A stretch of DNA of 64,000 nt from Neoechinorhynchus agilis (GCA_051530055.1 JBMGUZ010000004.1:1-64000), one strand, 5' to 3'. Counted from the first letter of the stretch, positions 55,487 to 64,000 are shown. The notes: generated by a model not told the origin, from the sequence alone. Numbers and translations are program-made.

Positions 55487-56842
55487 ATGGAAGCCGAAAA
55501 GCGTTTGAGTGCGACAATAGCAACAACATCATCACATATTTCAACTTCTGATCGCCCAAACAAATCCAATGAACTCACAGACGAACTCGCAACGGTTCAG
55601 CGTACCGAATCTCACAACACCAATGTTAATGCCGTTCCGAAAGTAGATATGGCAGTATTCGAAAAGGTGTTTTCTCAAATCAAGCAAAAGTTCAAATTGA
55701 CTAGAAGATTAGCCAGACCACTTCACTTCAACGATATCTATAAAGTGGAATCTATAAGGTCAAATTTGCCGTGGTCCCATAGTCCAGGACTACCATTCAC
55801 ACAACGAGGATGTAAAACTAAGGAAGAGGCCTACCTAAAGTATGGGGCTCAATTGAGATCCAAATTACATACTTTTAAAAAGTGGGCTCACTCAAGAATC
55901 AATCTATCGCCAACAGCTGTTACGATTAGAAACCATCTGATCCCAGCTCTTGCCACTGATAAGACACGTGGTGTCTATGCCTATGCATACGATATGTGGC
56001 ACATCGAGACAATTCTATACTATGACCTCATCCAGCAGTATAAGAAGAAATTCAAACTTCCGAAGGGCGACTGTTTCTATGGTATAGATATCCCACCTCC
56101 TGCAGGAGGAATGAATCAGTTACTTGACAGCCTTAAAAACTTCCATTTTGATAAACGATGGATGTGCGATTTCTCGGAATTTGATAAGTCTCTGGCGAAT
56201 TTCTGGATTGACGCAGCTTTCAGAATTATAAATTCTAACATTGATCCTAGTCATTACTTGACACACGGAACGCCGAATGTACAATCCATCACAAAGATGA
56301 TGAGACTGGTGAAGGATTACTTCATCAACACTCCGCTAGTCCTATCTAACGGACGAATCTATCACAAAGCGAATGGCGTGCCTTCCGGATCGTTACTCAC
56401 TAATTTAGTTGACACGATCGCCAATGCTTTAATTATTAATTACGTGATAGTTAAGAACTTTCCAGAATATGAAGCCCCATTATATGGTCAATCATTTATG
56501 GGTGATGACAGTGTAGTTAGTTTCTATCATGCTGACCCGGTAACTAATCGCAAAGTTACTGTTGAAGAACTAGCTGACATGTTCTGGGAATGTGGACTCA
56601 TCCTCAATACATCAAAATTCGTAATATCGGACGTCGAAATTGAATACTTGGGTTACAAGTTGAAGGCACATTTCCGACGATGCAAAGCAATCAAACTTGA
56701 AAAATTCAGAAACTTCGTTTTGAGTTCTTCGAATCCTCATGCCAATGTCAATCCGGCACCATCCGCAATCATTCTATATAAAGCAGGAGAAGACGATCCG
56801 GCTGCTTGTCCGGCATGCGAACTTTCACTCGTTGGAAAATGA
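55487..56842 (+). CDS. R2 / partitivirus-like RdRp fusion frame
   Basis: A 451-codon frame. Residues 1-50 are low-complexity Ser/Thr/Asn and could be R2 leader or virus. Residues about 52-410 are the core of an RNA-dependent RNA polymerase, with the partitivirus landmarks in order: LPWSHSPGLPF (94-104) with TKEEAY, RNHLIPALATDKTRGVYAY (148-166), motif A CDFSEFDKS (D228 and D233), motif B GVPSGSLLTNLVDTIAN (297-313), motif C GDD (339-341), motif D region and YLGYKL (387-392). Residues about 420-451 enter R2 finger 3 (CPAC). In a virus this enzyme copies dsRNA-virus genomes in the cytoplasm. No capsid gene is present. This is an endogenous viral fossil whose polymerase core looks whole; it appears recent. 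The family call (Partitiviridae-like, order Durnavirales) comes from motif wording. Confidence 0.88.
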   Translation: MEAEKRLSATIATTSSHISTSDRPNKSNELTDELATVQRTESHNTNVNAVPKVDMAVFEKVFSQIKQKFKLTRRLARPLHFNDIYKVESIRSNLPWSHSPGLPFTQRGCKTKEEAYLKYGAQLRSKLHTFKKWAHSRINLSPTAVTIRNHLIPALATDKTRGVYAYAYDMWHIETILYYDLIQQYKKKFKLPKGDCFYGIDIPPPAGGMNQLLDSLKNFHFDKRWMCDFSEFDKSLANFWIDAAFRIINSNIDPSHYLTHGTPNVQSITKMMRLVKDYFINTPLVLSNGRIYHKANGVPSGSLLTNLVDTIANALIINYVIVKNFPEYEAPLYGQSFMGDDSVVSFYHADPVTNRKVTVEELADMFWECGLILNTSKFVISDVEIEYLGYKLKAHFRRCKAIKLEKFRNFVLSSSNPHANVNPAPSAIILYKAGEDDPAACPACELSLVGK

Positions 56843-57364
56843 CGTTATAACTCTCTTGTTAGCCATTTGGAGAACGTCCACAAATCAAATTCGATCACCT
56901 TTCAATGCCCAGCGTGCGATGTTCAATATGATACACTTCCATCTATTCGTTCTCATGTTACACACTGCCAGTCCGTTTCCAAAGACAAGGACTTAAAATC
57001 TTCATGCAAACCAGAGCAGTCAGAAAACTGCATCAATTCAAACCGCTATAGCTCAGGAGCGTTTAACATAATTTCTCTGAAACGATTGTCAGGGCTACCG
57101 GATGAAGGAAATAACCTATTACAACACTCACCTAAGAAGACACGCCGAACGGACGACGATTCGAATGATTGTGTTCTGCGGGAAGTGACTGTTACTATAG
57201 AAAGCAGTGGCGATTCGTGTACTATATTCCCTTATCTTTCTCATAATCCTGTTTACATTGACGCTCAATGCAATAACGGTCAATCAAACTTTCAAATCAC
57301 AAAGAACTGCCTCGAACTCCATTACTACCTAAACAATGATACCTACCTCAACTCAATCATCTAG
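56814..57364 (+). pseudogene. R2-13 zinc fingers 3-4 and linker
   Basis: Finger 3 has CPAC with H and H in NSLVSHLENVH; finger 4 is CPACDVQYDTLPSIRSHVTH then C. These are CCHH and CCHC, matching fingers 3-4 of R2-5 and R2-7. The linker after them is Ser-rich, with a possible basic patch KKTRR (about residue 94 of the 165-codon frame starting 56867). The frame is continuous with the viral part. Confidence 0.78.
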
Positions 57365-57839
57365 CTCAAGAATTTGTAAATCGAGCGATCGTGTAAACCT
57401 GCATCAGGTGCCTACACCCCATATTGGGTCATGTGCGTTTACAGCACAGGAGGGACATGAATTTATTCTCAATTATCTTCAACGACCGAATATTCATCCA
57501 GACTACCGTCTTTTTCTAAGCAATGAATGTGCCGTTCTAGGCAATCAAGCCGGTCTAATTAATCAGGAATTTATAGATTCAATGAGTGAGCGATATCAAC
57601 TGTACTTAAAATGCGGGCGACAAGGGTCTCGCGAATGCCCAGCAATGTCCCGCGCGCGCAGTCTTGGCCTCAAAATTGTTAAGTTGAAGAAAAATTCAAC
57701 AATGGCACTGGCGATCGCCGCCTCCAAAAGCGATTCACATGGGCTCCATACAAGAGGTGGGGTTCTCGGTTTGAAGTTCCAATTGAGAATTGTACCCACG
57801 ATCCAGGAGGGCAGGTGTAAAAACCGGATGCAATATTAG
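57336..57839 (+). pseudogene. R2-13 N-domain joined to endonuclease region
   Basis: Pieces: FTAQEGHEFILNYLQRPNIH then PDYRLFLSNE, ERYQLYLKCGRQGSRECPAM and SRARSLGLKIVKLKKNSTMA align with the R2-5 N-domain. At about 57712 the frame leaves R2 order. The downstream DNA in another frame reads RRFTWAPYKRWGSRF, the segment after the CCHC knuckle. The RT, thumb and knuckle are absent. Confidence 0.82.
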
Positions 57840-58125
57840 TCGATTAAAACGACAAGAAGCGATCATAGTTGACTTTGTCGTCTACTACGAAAATACAAAT
57901 GAACGCACAGAGGAAATTATGACTGCGAAAGAGGATAAATATAACGCAAATAAAGATGAGGTAGCCATACAGCTGGATTTTCCTAATGAAAGCGTTTCGA
58001 CAATGGGACTCGCTGTTGGCTCAAGAGGTAGTTATTCAAATGGATTGATCAAGCGGCTAAAAAAATCCAATTTGTCAATTAAAACCGCTTTGAATTTGGA
58101 TACAATTCGGCAGAGAAAAACTTAA
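57800..58125 (+). pseudogene. R2-13 endonuclease and tail
   Basis: KPDAILVD lies in one frame at about 57820-57843. IIVDFVVYYENTNERTEEIM, KEDKYNANKDEVAIQLDFPN, GLAVGSRGSYSNGLIKRLKK and SIKTALNLDT follow in the frame 57790-58125. The P-D and the distal D are preserved but in different frames. R2-12 carries the same sequence (about 54700-54960). Confidence 0.8.
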
Positions 58126-58296
58126 AGACGTTCCACCTTTTCATGACACGAAGCAGAAGAATCAATGATCTTTAAATAACAATGCATGGAACACAATTCA
58201 AATAAATGAAGAATCAGCTATGAAGAAATATGGAAAAAATTGATCAAAAGCATTAAACCCGTGTGAAAGAACATATCGCCAAAATAAATGCATGCC

Positions 58297-58328
58297 TAGC
58301 CAAATGCCTCGTCATGCAATTAGTGACG
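58297..58328 (+). pseudogene. 28S stub, 3' flank of R2-13
   Basis: TAGCCAAATGCCTCGTCATG then CAATTAGTGACG. One base differs from other copies (CATGCAAT for CATCTAAT region). It passes into composite repeat copy 7 at the same position as the R2-7 stub passes into copy 3. Confidence 0.92.
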
Positions 58329-59690
58329 TTTTGAATAATACGCCACAGTCAAAACGCAGGTGTGAAGGGCATCTGCGTATGAGATCGTGGTGGATGAGCT
58401 AATCAACAATAATCTCCATCCAAGATACAAGGTTTCTTGAGATTTAGAGAGATATTCTCCGCCGATCGGAAGCCTCCATTAATAGTGGAAAATACGTTTC
58501 CAATTATTTTCAAAAAATTACTCACGTTCATTGAGGGTCCAAGATGCCATTACGGGCTCGCATTGCAAAGGTTAAAACAAACCATCAGCGCCAAAACCGC
58601 TCAATTCATCAGCGAACAAAACAGAACGATGCGCGGAATGTACAAGCAGCGATAGGAAACAGACGGCGATTTGCAATGTACAAAAAACGGAAGAAATATA
58701 GTCCGTTAAATTATTTGGCGCACGTTTAAACTTTTATAATCATTTTTAATCGAAAAATAAAAAACAACATTTCTTTGAACTTTTCTCTCACTTGGGAGGC
58801 CGTTCGTTTCAGCAATGTTGGTTTTCGTCTTTGTTCTTCTTTCCGAGCGTCCTGAGAAAAATAAATTGTAAAAAGAAACCATGTAGTCTGCTTTCTCGAA
58901 GTGTTTTCAAATTAAGAACGGTTTTATTCGTCTCTTAAAGTGTTTTTTAATGTTCATTATTGAATTGACGGACAGTTTTAAGTTTCTTCAAATGAAAATT
59001 TACAATCGATTTTTAAAGCTGGTAGCATAAAAAATTCAATCAGATGGATTAGTTGGTTCTGTAATTAGAAACGGTAAAAACCACTGCGCTTTAAAAAAGA
59101 ATGCAGCATCAAAAAATTTGCAACCTAACTTATCTGCGGAGAATGACAAACGGCCACCTTATCTTTTAAAAGTTCACTTAATCTCATAGAAAAGATCCTA
59201 GTAAGGGCTAGGCATAGCATAAAAGCAATGACGCGAGTGAGTGTTTGTAAAGTTTATCAGTCAAACTCTCTCGGAACAGGAAGGGAAGCTAACGACAGTG
59301 GTTGTTGATTAAAACGTTCAATGTTTAAATGCATTGAACATTCAGTAGCGCTGGGTATAAACTTGACGATCGCGTAATTGAACGATAGAAAAGTATCCGC
59401 TAAAAAATTATGAGTAGATTTGTTGGTGATGTAGCGTAAAATGAGCGGCATCATTGAACGTTGTCCCGTCTTGCTTGGTGGATCCATGGCATGAAAAACT
59501 TGCAATAAAATTACAAAAGTTTACATAACAAAAGATTAGTTAACGAACTAACCGGCACACTTCTTAGGATCATTAAGAGTATTGGTTCCCATCCAATTGC
59601 CTGCACACCGTAACGCGGAGAAGACAAAAAAATTAAATAACGGAAACAATGACCAAGTTCAATGAAAACCTTGCGAAATATTTTAAATAA
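58329..59690 (+). repeat. Composite repeat CR, copy 7 (longest)
   Basis: It begins TTTTGAATAATACGCCACAG, the R2 linker piece (TPQSKRRCEG), continues with ATCTCCATCCAAGATACAAG and GAGATTTAGAGAGATATTCT, then the full CR body to GTAACGCGGAGAAGACAAAA near 59615. It matches copy 2 (21236-22435) nearly base for base over about 1.2 kb, with one extra segment near 59415-59455 (GATTTGTTGGTGATGTAGCG). Confidence 0.85.
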
Positions 59691-60160
59691 ACCATGAGTA
59701 ACGACAACACCGGGGACGGGATCCGCCAACGTACAATTTCTTGAATTATTCGTCTTTCCTATTGTGGACAAAAAAGCGTGATTTTTGATATCAAAATATA
59801 AATTAATTTATAATTAAATAACTTTTTCTTGATAAACTTTTAACGCGGATTTCACCTGCATATACCGGTTTTCGTTGCTATGCCCATCTTTGTCAGGTCT
59901 ATAAAAGACACGACAAATTAATAATAGGAGCGATTGAGCGAGTAAGGATTTGTAACCTTTTTTGGGTATTTCTGTTGCGGTAATTTCATTGATGTTATTC
60001 AATTTTTTTGACGTTATCAAATTTGATAATCTTTCACGTTTATGACTATTTCGGTTGTTTTTTGGCGTAGAAATAAAGATGATTTTGTTTCTTAATTTTT
60101 TTAAATCCGATATTTTGACACAATCTAGTGCCATTGTCAAGGTCTAAAAATTACGTCGGA
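59691..60160 (-). repeat. Diverged 453-bp-type repeat
   Basis: Motifs such as AAATTAATTTATAATTAAAT, AACGCGGATTTCACCTGCAT, AAAAGACACGACAAATTAAT and TAATCTTTCACGTTTATGAC match the minus-strand form of the 453-bp repeat and its relatives at 24.2-24.7 kb. Confidence 0.65.
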
Positions 60161-60370
60161 AATTGATCAATATTCACTGTCCTAAGATTGAGCCTAAAGT
60201 CCGCCTTATTCGCTTCGACCGTTTTCACTAGGCGGATGAATAGAGCCTCCAAATTAGACGATCCCATTTTGTTTCACTGCGTGCCCAAATGGTGGCGTTG
60301 TCAATGTTCATGACGTGGCCTTGTTGTGCGAAATGATTGAGCATTGCGGAACTGGCATCGGTACCTACTT
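60161..60370 (-). pseudogene. Penelope-like GIY-YIG endonuclease fragment
   Basis: Minus strand: AMLNHFAQQGHVMNIDNATI then WARSETKWDRLIW, with EALFIRLVKTVEANK in the adjacent frame. This is the wording of the C-terminal half of Penelope endonucleases (A..EH....GH.I.W.N..v..r...r..R...EA..I). The GIY and YIG ends and the RT are missing. A Penelope RT fragment on the other strand is at 22436-23575. Confidence 0.65.
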
Positions 60371-60414
60371 CCGATTATACTTATGTTCTTTACACATCTG
60401 AAGAGGAATAAGCA

Positions 60415-60482
60415 CGCGACCCCGGCGGAAGGGGAATAACTATGGACTTGGAAAGTTCAAGGAAGTTCGTAGATTTTGGGAA
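60415..60482 (-). pseudogene. R2-15: 5' end of an R2
   Basis: Minus strand from the 28S junction: TTCCCAAAATCTACGAACTT, then TCCAAGTCCATAGTTATTCC and CCTTCCGCCGGGG. The middle block matches the R2-5 5' UTR (CAAGTCCATAGTTATCTTCC). Only about 70 bp remain. Confidence 0.72.
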
Positions 60483-60520
60483 AGTCATAGTTAAGTCTGC
60501 CATTTACCCGCGCTTAGCTT
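60483..60520 (-). pseudogene. 28S stub, 5' flank of R2-15
   Basis: Minus strand AAGCGCGGGTAAATGGCAGA then CTTAACTATGACT, the same 28S end point as at 11920, 36959 and 55225. Two substitutions (GCAGACTTAAC for GTGGACGTAAC) show it is decayed. Confidence 0.88.
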
Positions 60521-60574
60521 TGATTCCCTTCTTTCAGAATTCCCGATACCTCGAGAATATTTCGTTTTTCTTCA

Positions 60575-61062
60575 CGTGCCAGCTCCGCGTTAAGTTGTCC
60601 CGACAAACCATTCGAATAATTTGCGATAGTTATCCACTGTTGTCTTAATGTTCAAGGGATACTCTTTGTTCTCCATCGTTCGCGTAGTACAGGGTTCTGT
60701 TGCGTCGTCTCTGGTTCCCGATCTTGAAATATATTCAGGCCTCGAAGCCTAACACAAGGGTAGGTGCCTGATTCATCAGAACGGATATTATATACGTATC
60801 TTCCGAAAACCAAGGCAAAGGATTTGGCTTTCTTACTTATCAAAAGGTAGTGGACCGTAAAATCACACCAATATGCTCCGGCAGCTGCGAATATCACAAA
60901 CATTGGAGATACTACGGTACCTTCTTGGAGTCCACCGAGGTGAATTTACAGTGCTACATTCGCGCCGGCGAAGCTTATTACAACCTTTTGGTAGTTCTCC
61001 AAGTTGCTATGTACCTCTATTGCGGTTTTCGTAGTTAACTTTTTCCACAATGAAGGGCTTCC
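60575..61062 (-). pseudogene. R2-14: R2 N-domain fragment
   Basis: Minus strand: a SLWKK-like start, EVHSNLENYQK-like homology, then the frame 60903-60652 with FVIFAAAGAYWCDFTVH, YVYNIRSDESGTYPCVRLRG and LNIFQDREPE, aligned to R2-5 (FVLFAAAYSVDFTAH, GTYPCVRCRG, NRFQDRELK). VDNYRKLFEW follows near 60600. Several frame changes. Confidence 0.82.
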
Positions 61063-61345
61063 TGCTCAAACTAATCCGGCGTCTCGGCGTATGCCCCAAA
61101 CACCTTGCCCACTTTTATCTTTCTGCCATCCTTCCTATCCTTACATACGCTTTCCCCACTTTCATTGCCCTTTCCGTCAATGCTCTCCATTCCCTCGAAA
61201 CCTTCCACAGGAGAGCGGCGAGAATCTACGGGACTTCATTCCCTCACCTCGACGCCCACCTCCACTCCATTTTCTCCAAAAACGCCCTCCGTCTTCTTCA
61301 ACCCCTACACAATTTTCTTCTTTCATCTCTAAATACTCTTCTTTC
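61063..61345 (+). pseudogene. CR1/Jockey-like LINE, C-terminal end
   Basis: RRLGVCPKHLAHFYLSAILP then ILTYAFPTFIALSVNALHSL and ETFHRRAARIYGTSFPHLDA. This is the region after the RT palm in CR1/Jockey-type LINEs (...LPILTY..P.W......L...QRRAARI.). It lies upstream of the endonuclease of the next copy, so it is probably the 3' end of one LINE joined head to tail with another. Confidence 0.7.
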
Positions 61346-61696
61346 GTAAACACCCGTAACCCCAACCTTTTTCATCCCCCCCACTCGCTCGTTCCACTCT
61401 CTACCAAAAATCTTTCCTCCCTCAAGCCCAATCTTTCCTTAATAACCGGAGAACAAGGAAAGACTCCTAATCTGCCATCTCCTGTAAACTCCAAAGACAA
61501 ACCCCACCTCCCTGCCTCAACATCCGACATACAGACAACTTCAGCAAAGATTGATGCAGGCAAGTGTATGGATCGTTTTTCTTATTCAATAAAACGTATT
61601 TATATCCATCATTCGCCTATGCATAACGGGTTTTTTCTCCCCATTCACTAACTTATTACAATCCAAAACATACTCTCAAAACTATCATGTAAATTT
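61346..61696 (+). other. Pro/Ser-rich frame upstream of LINE endonuclease
   Basis: The open frame 61004-61651 passes through here with a Pro/Ser/Lys-rich composition (for example SLVPLSTKNLSSLKPNLSL). It may be the 5' coding part of the LINE that follows. No domain was recognised. Confidence 0.4.
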
Positions 61697-62700
61697 TTGG
61701 ACATCTCCGAAAATCACCACTGTACGTTGGCAGAATCAAACATTGCCACTCGCTCAAAGTCCGCTCAGAAACATATCCACCCAACTCTCCGAACAGCCAA
61801 CTCTCGCAAACTACATCCCCCTTCAAGCTCTTTCGAGCAGCCATTTCCCTCTATTTCTTTCATTAACATAAGAATTTTGTTAGCAAAAATAGATCATCTT
61901 TCACTTTCAGCCACTACCATCAACGCAGCCATTCTAGTCATTGTGGAAACATGGCTGCACTCCTGCAATTCCGTCACCGCCTTTATCCTTGGCTACAGGT
62001 CTTTCCACGTCACCATTTTCATTGGGTCCGACCCCCCTTACTCCCTCTCTCCCTCAACTCCTTACCAATCACCATACTCAGAATACATCAACATAACGCT
62101 CTCTCTAAAACTTCGCTTAGGCAGTCGAAATTTAACCATTATCGGCATCTACCGTCCTCCCTCAGCCAATCTTCAAATGGCATCACAGGAGATTGATGCA
62201 ATGATAGCAAATCTTCACTCTCTTGGTCTTGAACATCTAAGCATCCTAACAATAGATTACAATTTATCGAAATAGTGAGCATCGCCTCGAACACCTTAGC
62301 AACCAACAAGGGAGTTTTCCAAGGGGCTGTTCTCTCCTCCATTCTTTTCAACATTTTTCTGAACGATCTTATTCCATCCTCTTCTTATTCTAATAACTTC
62401 ATGCATGCTGATGATCCTAGAATAATTGCACATTCATCGAGTCTCACTCTCAATCACTGCTAACGAAATTTCTCACATTCGAGCGTTTTGCACCTCTAAA
62501 TGTCTTACCTTTAACTAAACAAGACCTTTGAAATCGTCCCCTTAATCTCAAATAGCCCTTCCGATCAGCCGCTTCTACGTTTTTCTATTAATCGTGTCTC
62601 CTCTGTTCGTATACTTGGTCGTTATTTTCAGAAAAATCTGAAGTGGCCTAGTTTACCGTCAAAAGACATTAAGTACTTGTTTATGGCCGCCATCCTACCA
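61697..62700 (+). pseudogene. CR1/Jockey-like LINE: endonuclease joined to RT
   Basis: The frame 61697-62275 holds an AP-endonuclease start: SISFINIRILLAKIDHLSLS, ILVIVETWLHS, then TIIGIYRPPSANLQM. At about 62255 an internal deletion joins it to RT sequence: ASNTLATNKGVFQGAVLSSI then LFNIFLNDLIPSSSYSNNFM and HADD (motif C, His for Tyr). The region from 62500 matches 39664-39790 in reverse (CTCAAATAGCCCTTCCGATC, CTCTGTTCGTATACTTGG). The GDFN part of the endonuclease and the RT fingers are missing. Confidence 0.78.
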
Positions 62701-64000
62701 ACGTTCTGCAATTTTTCTTCTAAACTATTCAGCGGTTGGAGAAGAAAGAGGAAATCCAAGCGAGTTGTTAAATTGGGAGGCCAAAGGGAGCACATGCTTG
62801 AAGGAGAAGGGAGTGATCTACCGACTCAAACGACCTGGAAATATCCAGCTGCACGAGACGGGCGGAATTGGGAAGAGAAGATGTTTTTGAGGAAGATGGG
62901 AAGTAGGCGGGTTTTAAAACATTTTTCTGGTCGATAAGTTCCGGGATGATGAAACGAATGGCCCAATTTGGGATAGTCGAATAAGGGGAAGAATGGCGGG
63001 CAGGCGTTTAAGGATCTCTAGGATTTCGAGAGGGGAAACCAAGGAAGGGCATGTATGAATGGGCGGGTCAAAAAGTGAGGAGGGAGGTTGGGACAGTGGA
63101 TGAGAGGTTTGGGGAGGACAAAGGTTTTTATTCAAGGGGTTAAAGATTGAGAGGAGATAACATTTTGAGAGAGATGCGAAGGGATCGATCTACCAAGACC
63201 AGTGACATTTTTTTATTTCCCGCCACCAGTTTCGACTGGGAACGGACGAGAGACGAGATGAGAGGAATACTTTGCGGGCTATTCGGATGCGTTTGGTCAG
63301 TGTGGAGTGGAGGGAGGGGTAAGCGGGATTGTCTGACCGGAAAGCTTTGGTGACCTGTATTTGAAGGGTTTTTAGAAAAGGCGAAGATGAAAAGGTAGGG
63401 TGAAGATCAATGGTAAGGGAGAGAGGCGCGGATCAAGATCGATATGCCTCCCCCGCTTCGGAAGTCCCTTGTGAGGTGAAAAGCTTGAAAGTTTGGAAGG
63501 AAGGCAGAAAATTTGCTATTGGGTTAGAGCCATGTTTCCGTAATTACAAGGACGTCGGCGTTGCAAGAAGAGGCCACTATCTAGAGCTCATCCAGTTTGG
63601 GGATGAGGCTGCGGATGTTAAAATAAAAGATTATTGGAAGGGATGTTTAGAAGGCACATGGGGGTGGACACTGACGGAGAGGGTTGAAGCTGCGTAGAGA
63701 GAGAAGGGATGGGAGATGACCGATGGGGTAGTTCGGGGGTAATGGATTCGTGGGTGGACACTGTAGTTAGGGGTGATTTGAATGTAGGGACCATAAGGGT
63801 GGGAACTGCGTATGCGGGATGAAGTCGGGGGGCAAGAAGATATTGGGAGTTGATAAAGTGGTGGTAAGAGGTGAGGTAGTGTGAGCGTCCAAGGTATTTT
63901 TCGCTTCTGAGGGGCGAAGCAAAAATTTCCAGATTTGGTAGGGTGCGGATTAGTAATTTTAGGCAGATGAGCGATGAGTGGAGGCAGGGATGAGGGGGGT
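62701..64000. other. Unassigned purine-rich region
   Basis: The composition changes sharply here: the plus strand is rich in G and A (GGGAAGAGAAGATGTTTTTG, GTGGAGTGGAGGGAGGGGTA). The frame 62677-62937 starts with LINE-like KYLFMAAILPT in its first part, then becomes basic. The frame 63410-63697 (95 codons, VKSLKVWKEGRKFAIGLEPC) has no recognisable domain. It could be LINE 5' sequence on either strand or unique DNA. Confidence 0.35.

Larger units (their letters stand above)
55226..58296 (+). mobile_element. R2-13: chimeric R2 carrying a viral RdRp, no RT
   Basis: A 3.07-kb element with orthodox 28S on both sides. Order: a 5' UTR with the AGATGGCG box (about 55332), a Ser/Thr-rich leader, an RNA-virus polymerase core (about 55640-56735), R2 zinc fingers 3 and 4 (56814-56970), an R2 N-domain (57400-57710), then by internal deletion of the whole RT directly to the endonuclease region and the family tail (57715-58125), and a 3' UTR matching R2-12. 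Fingers 1 and 2, present in R2-5 and R2-7, are replaced by the viral segment. All parts are in the same orientation. The element cannot reverse-transcribe itself and would depend on another R2. The R2 portion is broken, while the viral core is open throughout. Confidence 0.88.

Noticed and set aside
55487-56842. RdRp of the host RNA-interference type
   Set aside because: Cellular RdRps have a DLDGD catalytic motif and a different fold. Here GDD, DFSEFD and GVPSGS are viral palm motifs.
55487-56842. Another reverse transcriptase of R2 type
   Set aside because: There is no YADD and no QGDPLSPLLF. Motif order and wording are those of RNA-virus RdRp.
58544-58729. Basic 61-codon frame in composite repeats as a small DNA-binding protein
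   Set aside because: Copies differ in start, frame and stops, and another frame of the same DNA is equally open.
63410-63697. Real host gene at the right end
   Set aside because: One short frame without recognised domain or supporting splice context; not enough to call.
1-64000. tRNA, 5S or snRNA genes
   Set aside because: Scanning by eye for conserved box A/B or Sm-type motifs gave nothing convincing; a covariance search was not possible.

Overview
The window is animal nuclear DNA made almost entirely of transposable elements, satellites and broken ribosomal DNA. Pieces of metazoan 28S rRNA gene occur at nine or more places. Most of them abut R2 elements, the LINEs that insert only into 28S genes. 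The DNA is AT-rich, there are no bacterial-style operons, and no ordinary host gene, tRNA gene or intact rRNA unit was seen. A decayed R2-bearing rDNA region or pericentromeric graveyard fits. The host is an invertebrate; a nematode is a low-confidence guess.

Layout. 0-6.3 kb: about four copies of a 453-bp repeat, then about 47 copies of a 92-bp satellite. 6.3-11.3 kb: four broken R2 copies and a Ty3/gypsy integrase fossil. 11.3-16.4 kb: a rearranged 28S piece carrying the only full-length R2 (R2-5), then 28S DNA continuing in inverted orientation. 16.4-19.1 kb: a gypsy fossil. 19.1-25.3 kb: composite repeats that carry a scrap of R2, inverted 453-bp repeats, a Penelope-like element with a foldback insertion, and more satellite. 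25.3-28.5 kb: a decayed RTE-type LINE. 28.5-37.2 kb: a second R2 (R2-7), split by a young, nearly whole gypsy element with 117-bp LTRs and preceded by 28S. 37.2-43.7 kb: another gypsy fossil, two LINE fragments and composite repeats. 43.7-47.8 kb: three R2 fragments separated by 28S pieces of different lengths. 47.8-50.6 kb: satellite and another LINE. 50.6-58.3 kb: R2-11, R2-12 and R2-13. 58.3-64 kb: composite repeat, Penelope endonuclease scrap, R2 scraps, a LINE, and an unassigned purine-rich stretch.

The standout is R2-13 (55226-58296). Between a 28S 5' junction and a 28S 3' junction it carries an uninterrupted reading frame for the core of an RNA-dependent RNA polymerase of the partitivirus type. 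This continues in frame into R2 zinc fingers. R2-13 has lost its own reverse transcriptase but keeps its 3' tail. It looks like an RNA-virus fossil captured by an R2 element, most simply by template jumping of the R2 enzyme during target-primed reverse transcription.

Other notable points are an R2 lineage with four N-terminal zinc fingers in a CCHH-CCHC-CCHH-CCHC order, a repeated 5' junction 9 bp upstream of the canonical R2 cut, and a composite repeat family of at least seven copies whose main body I could not identify.
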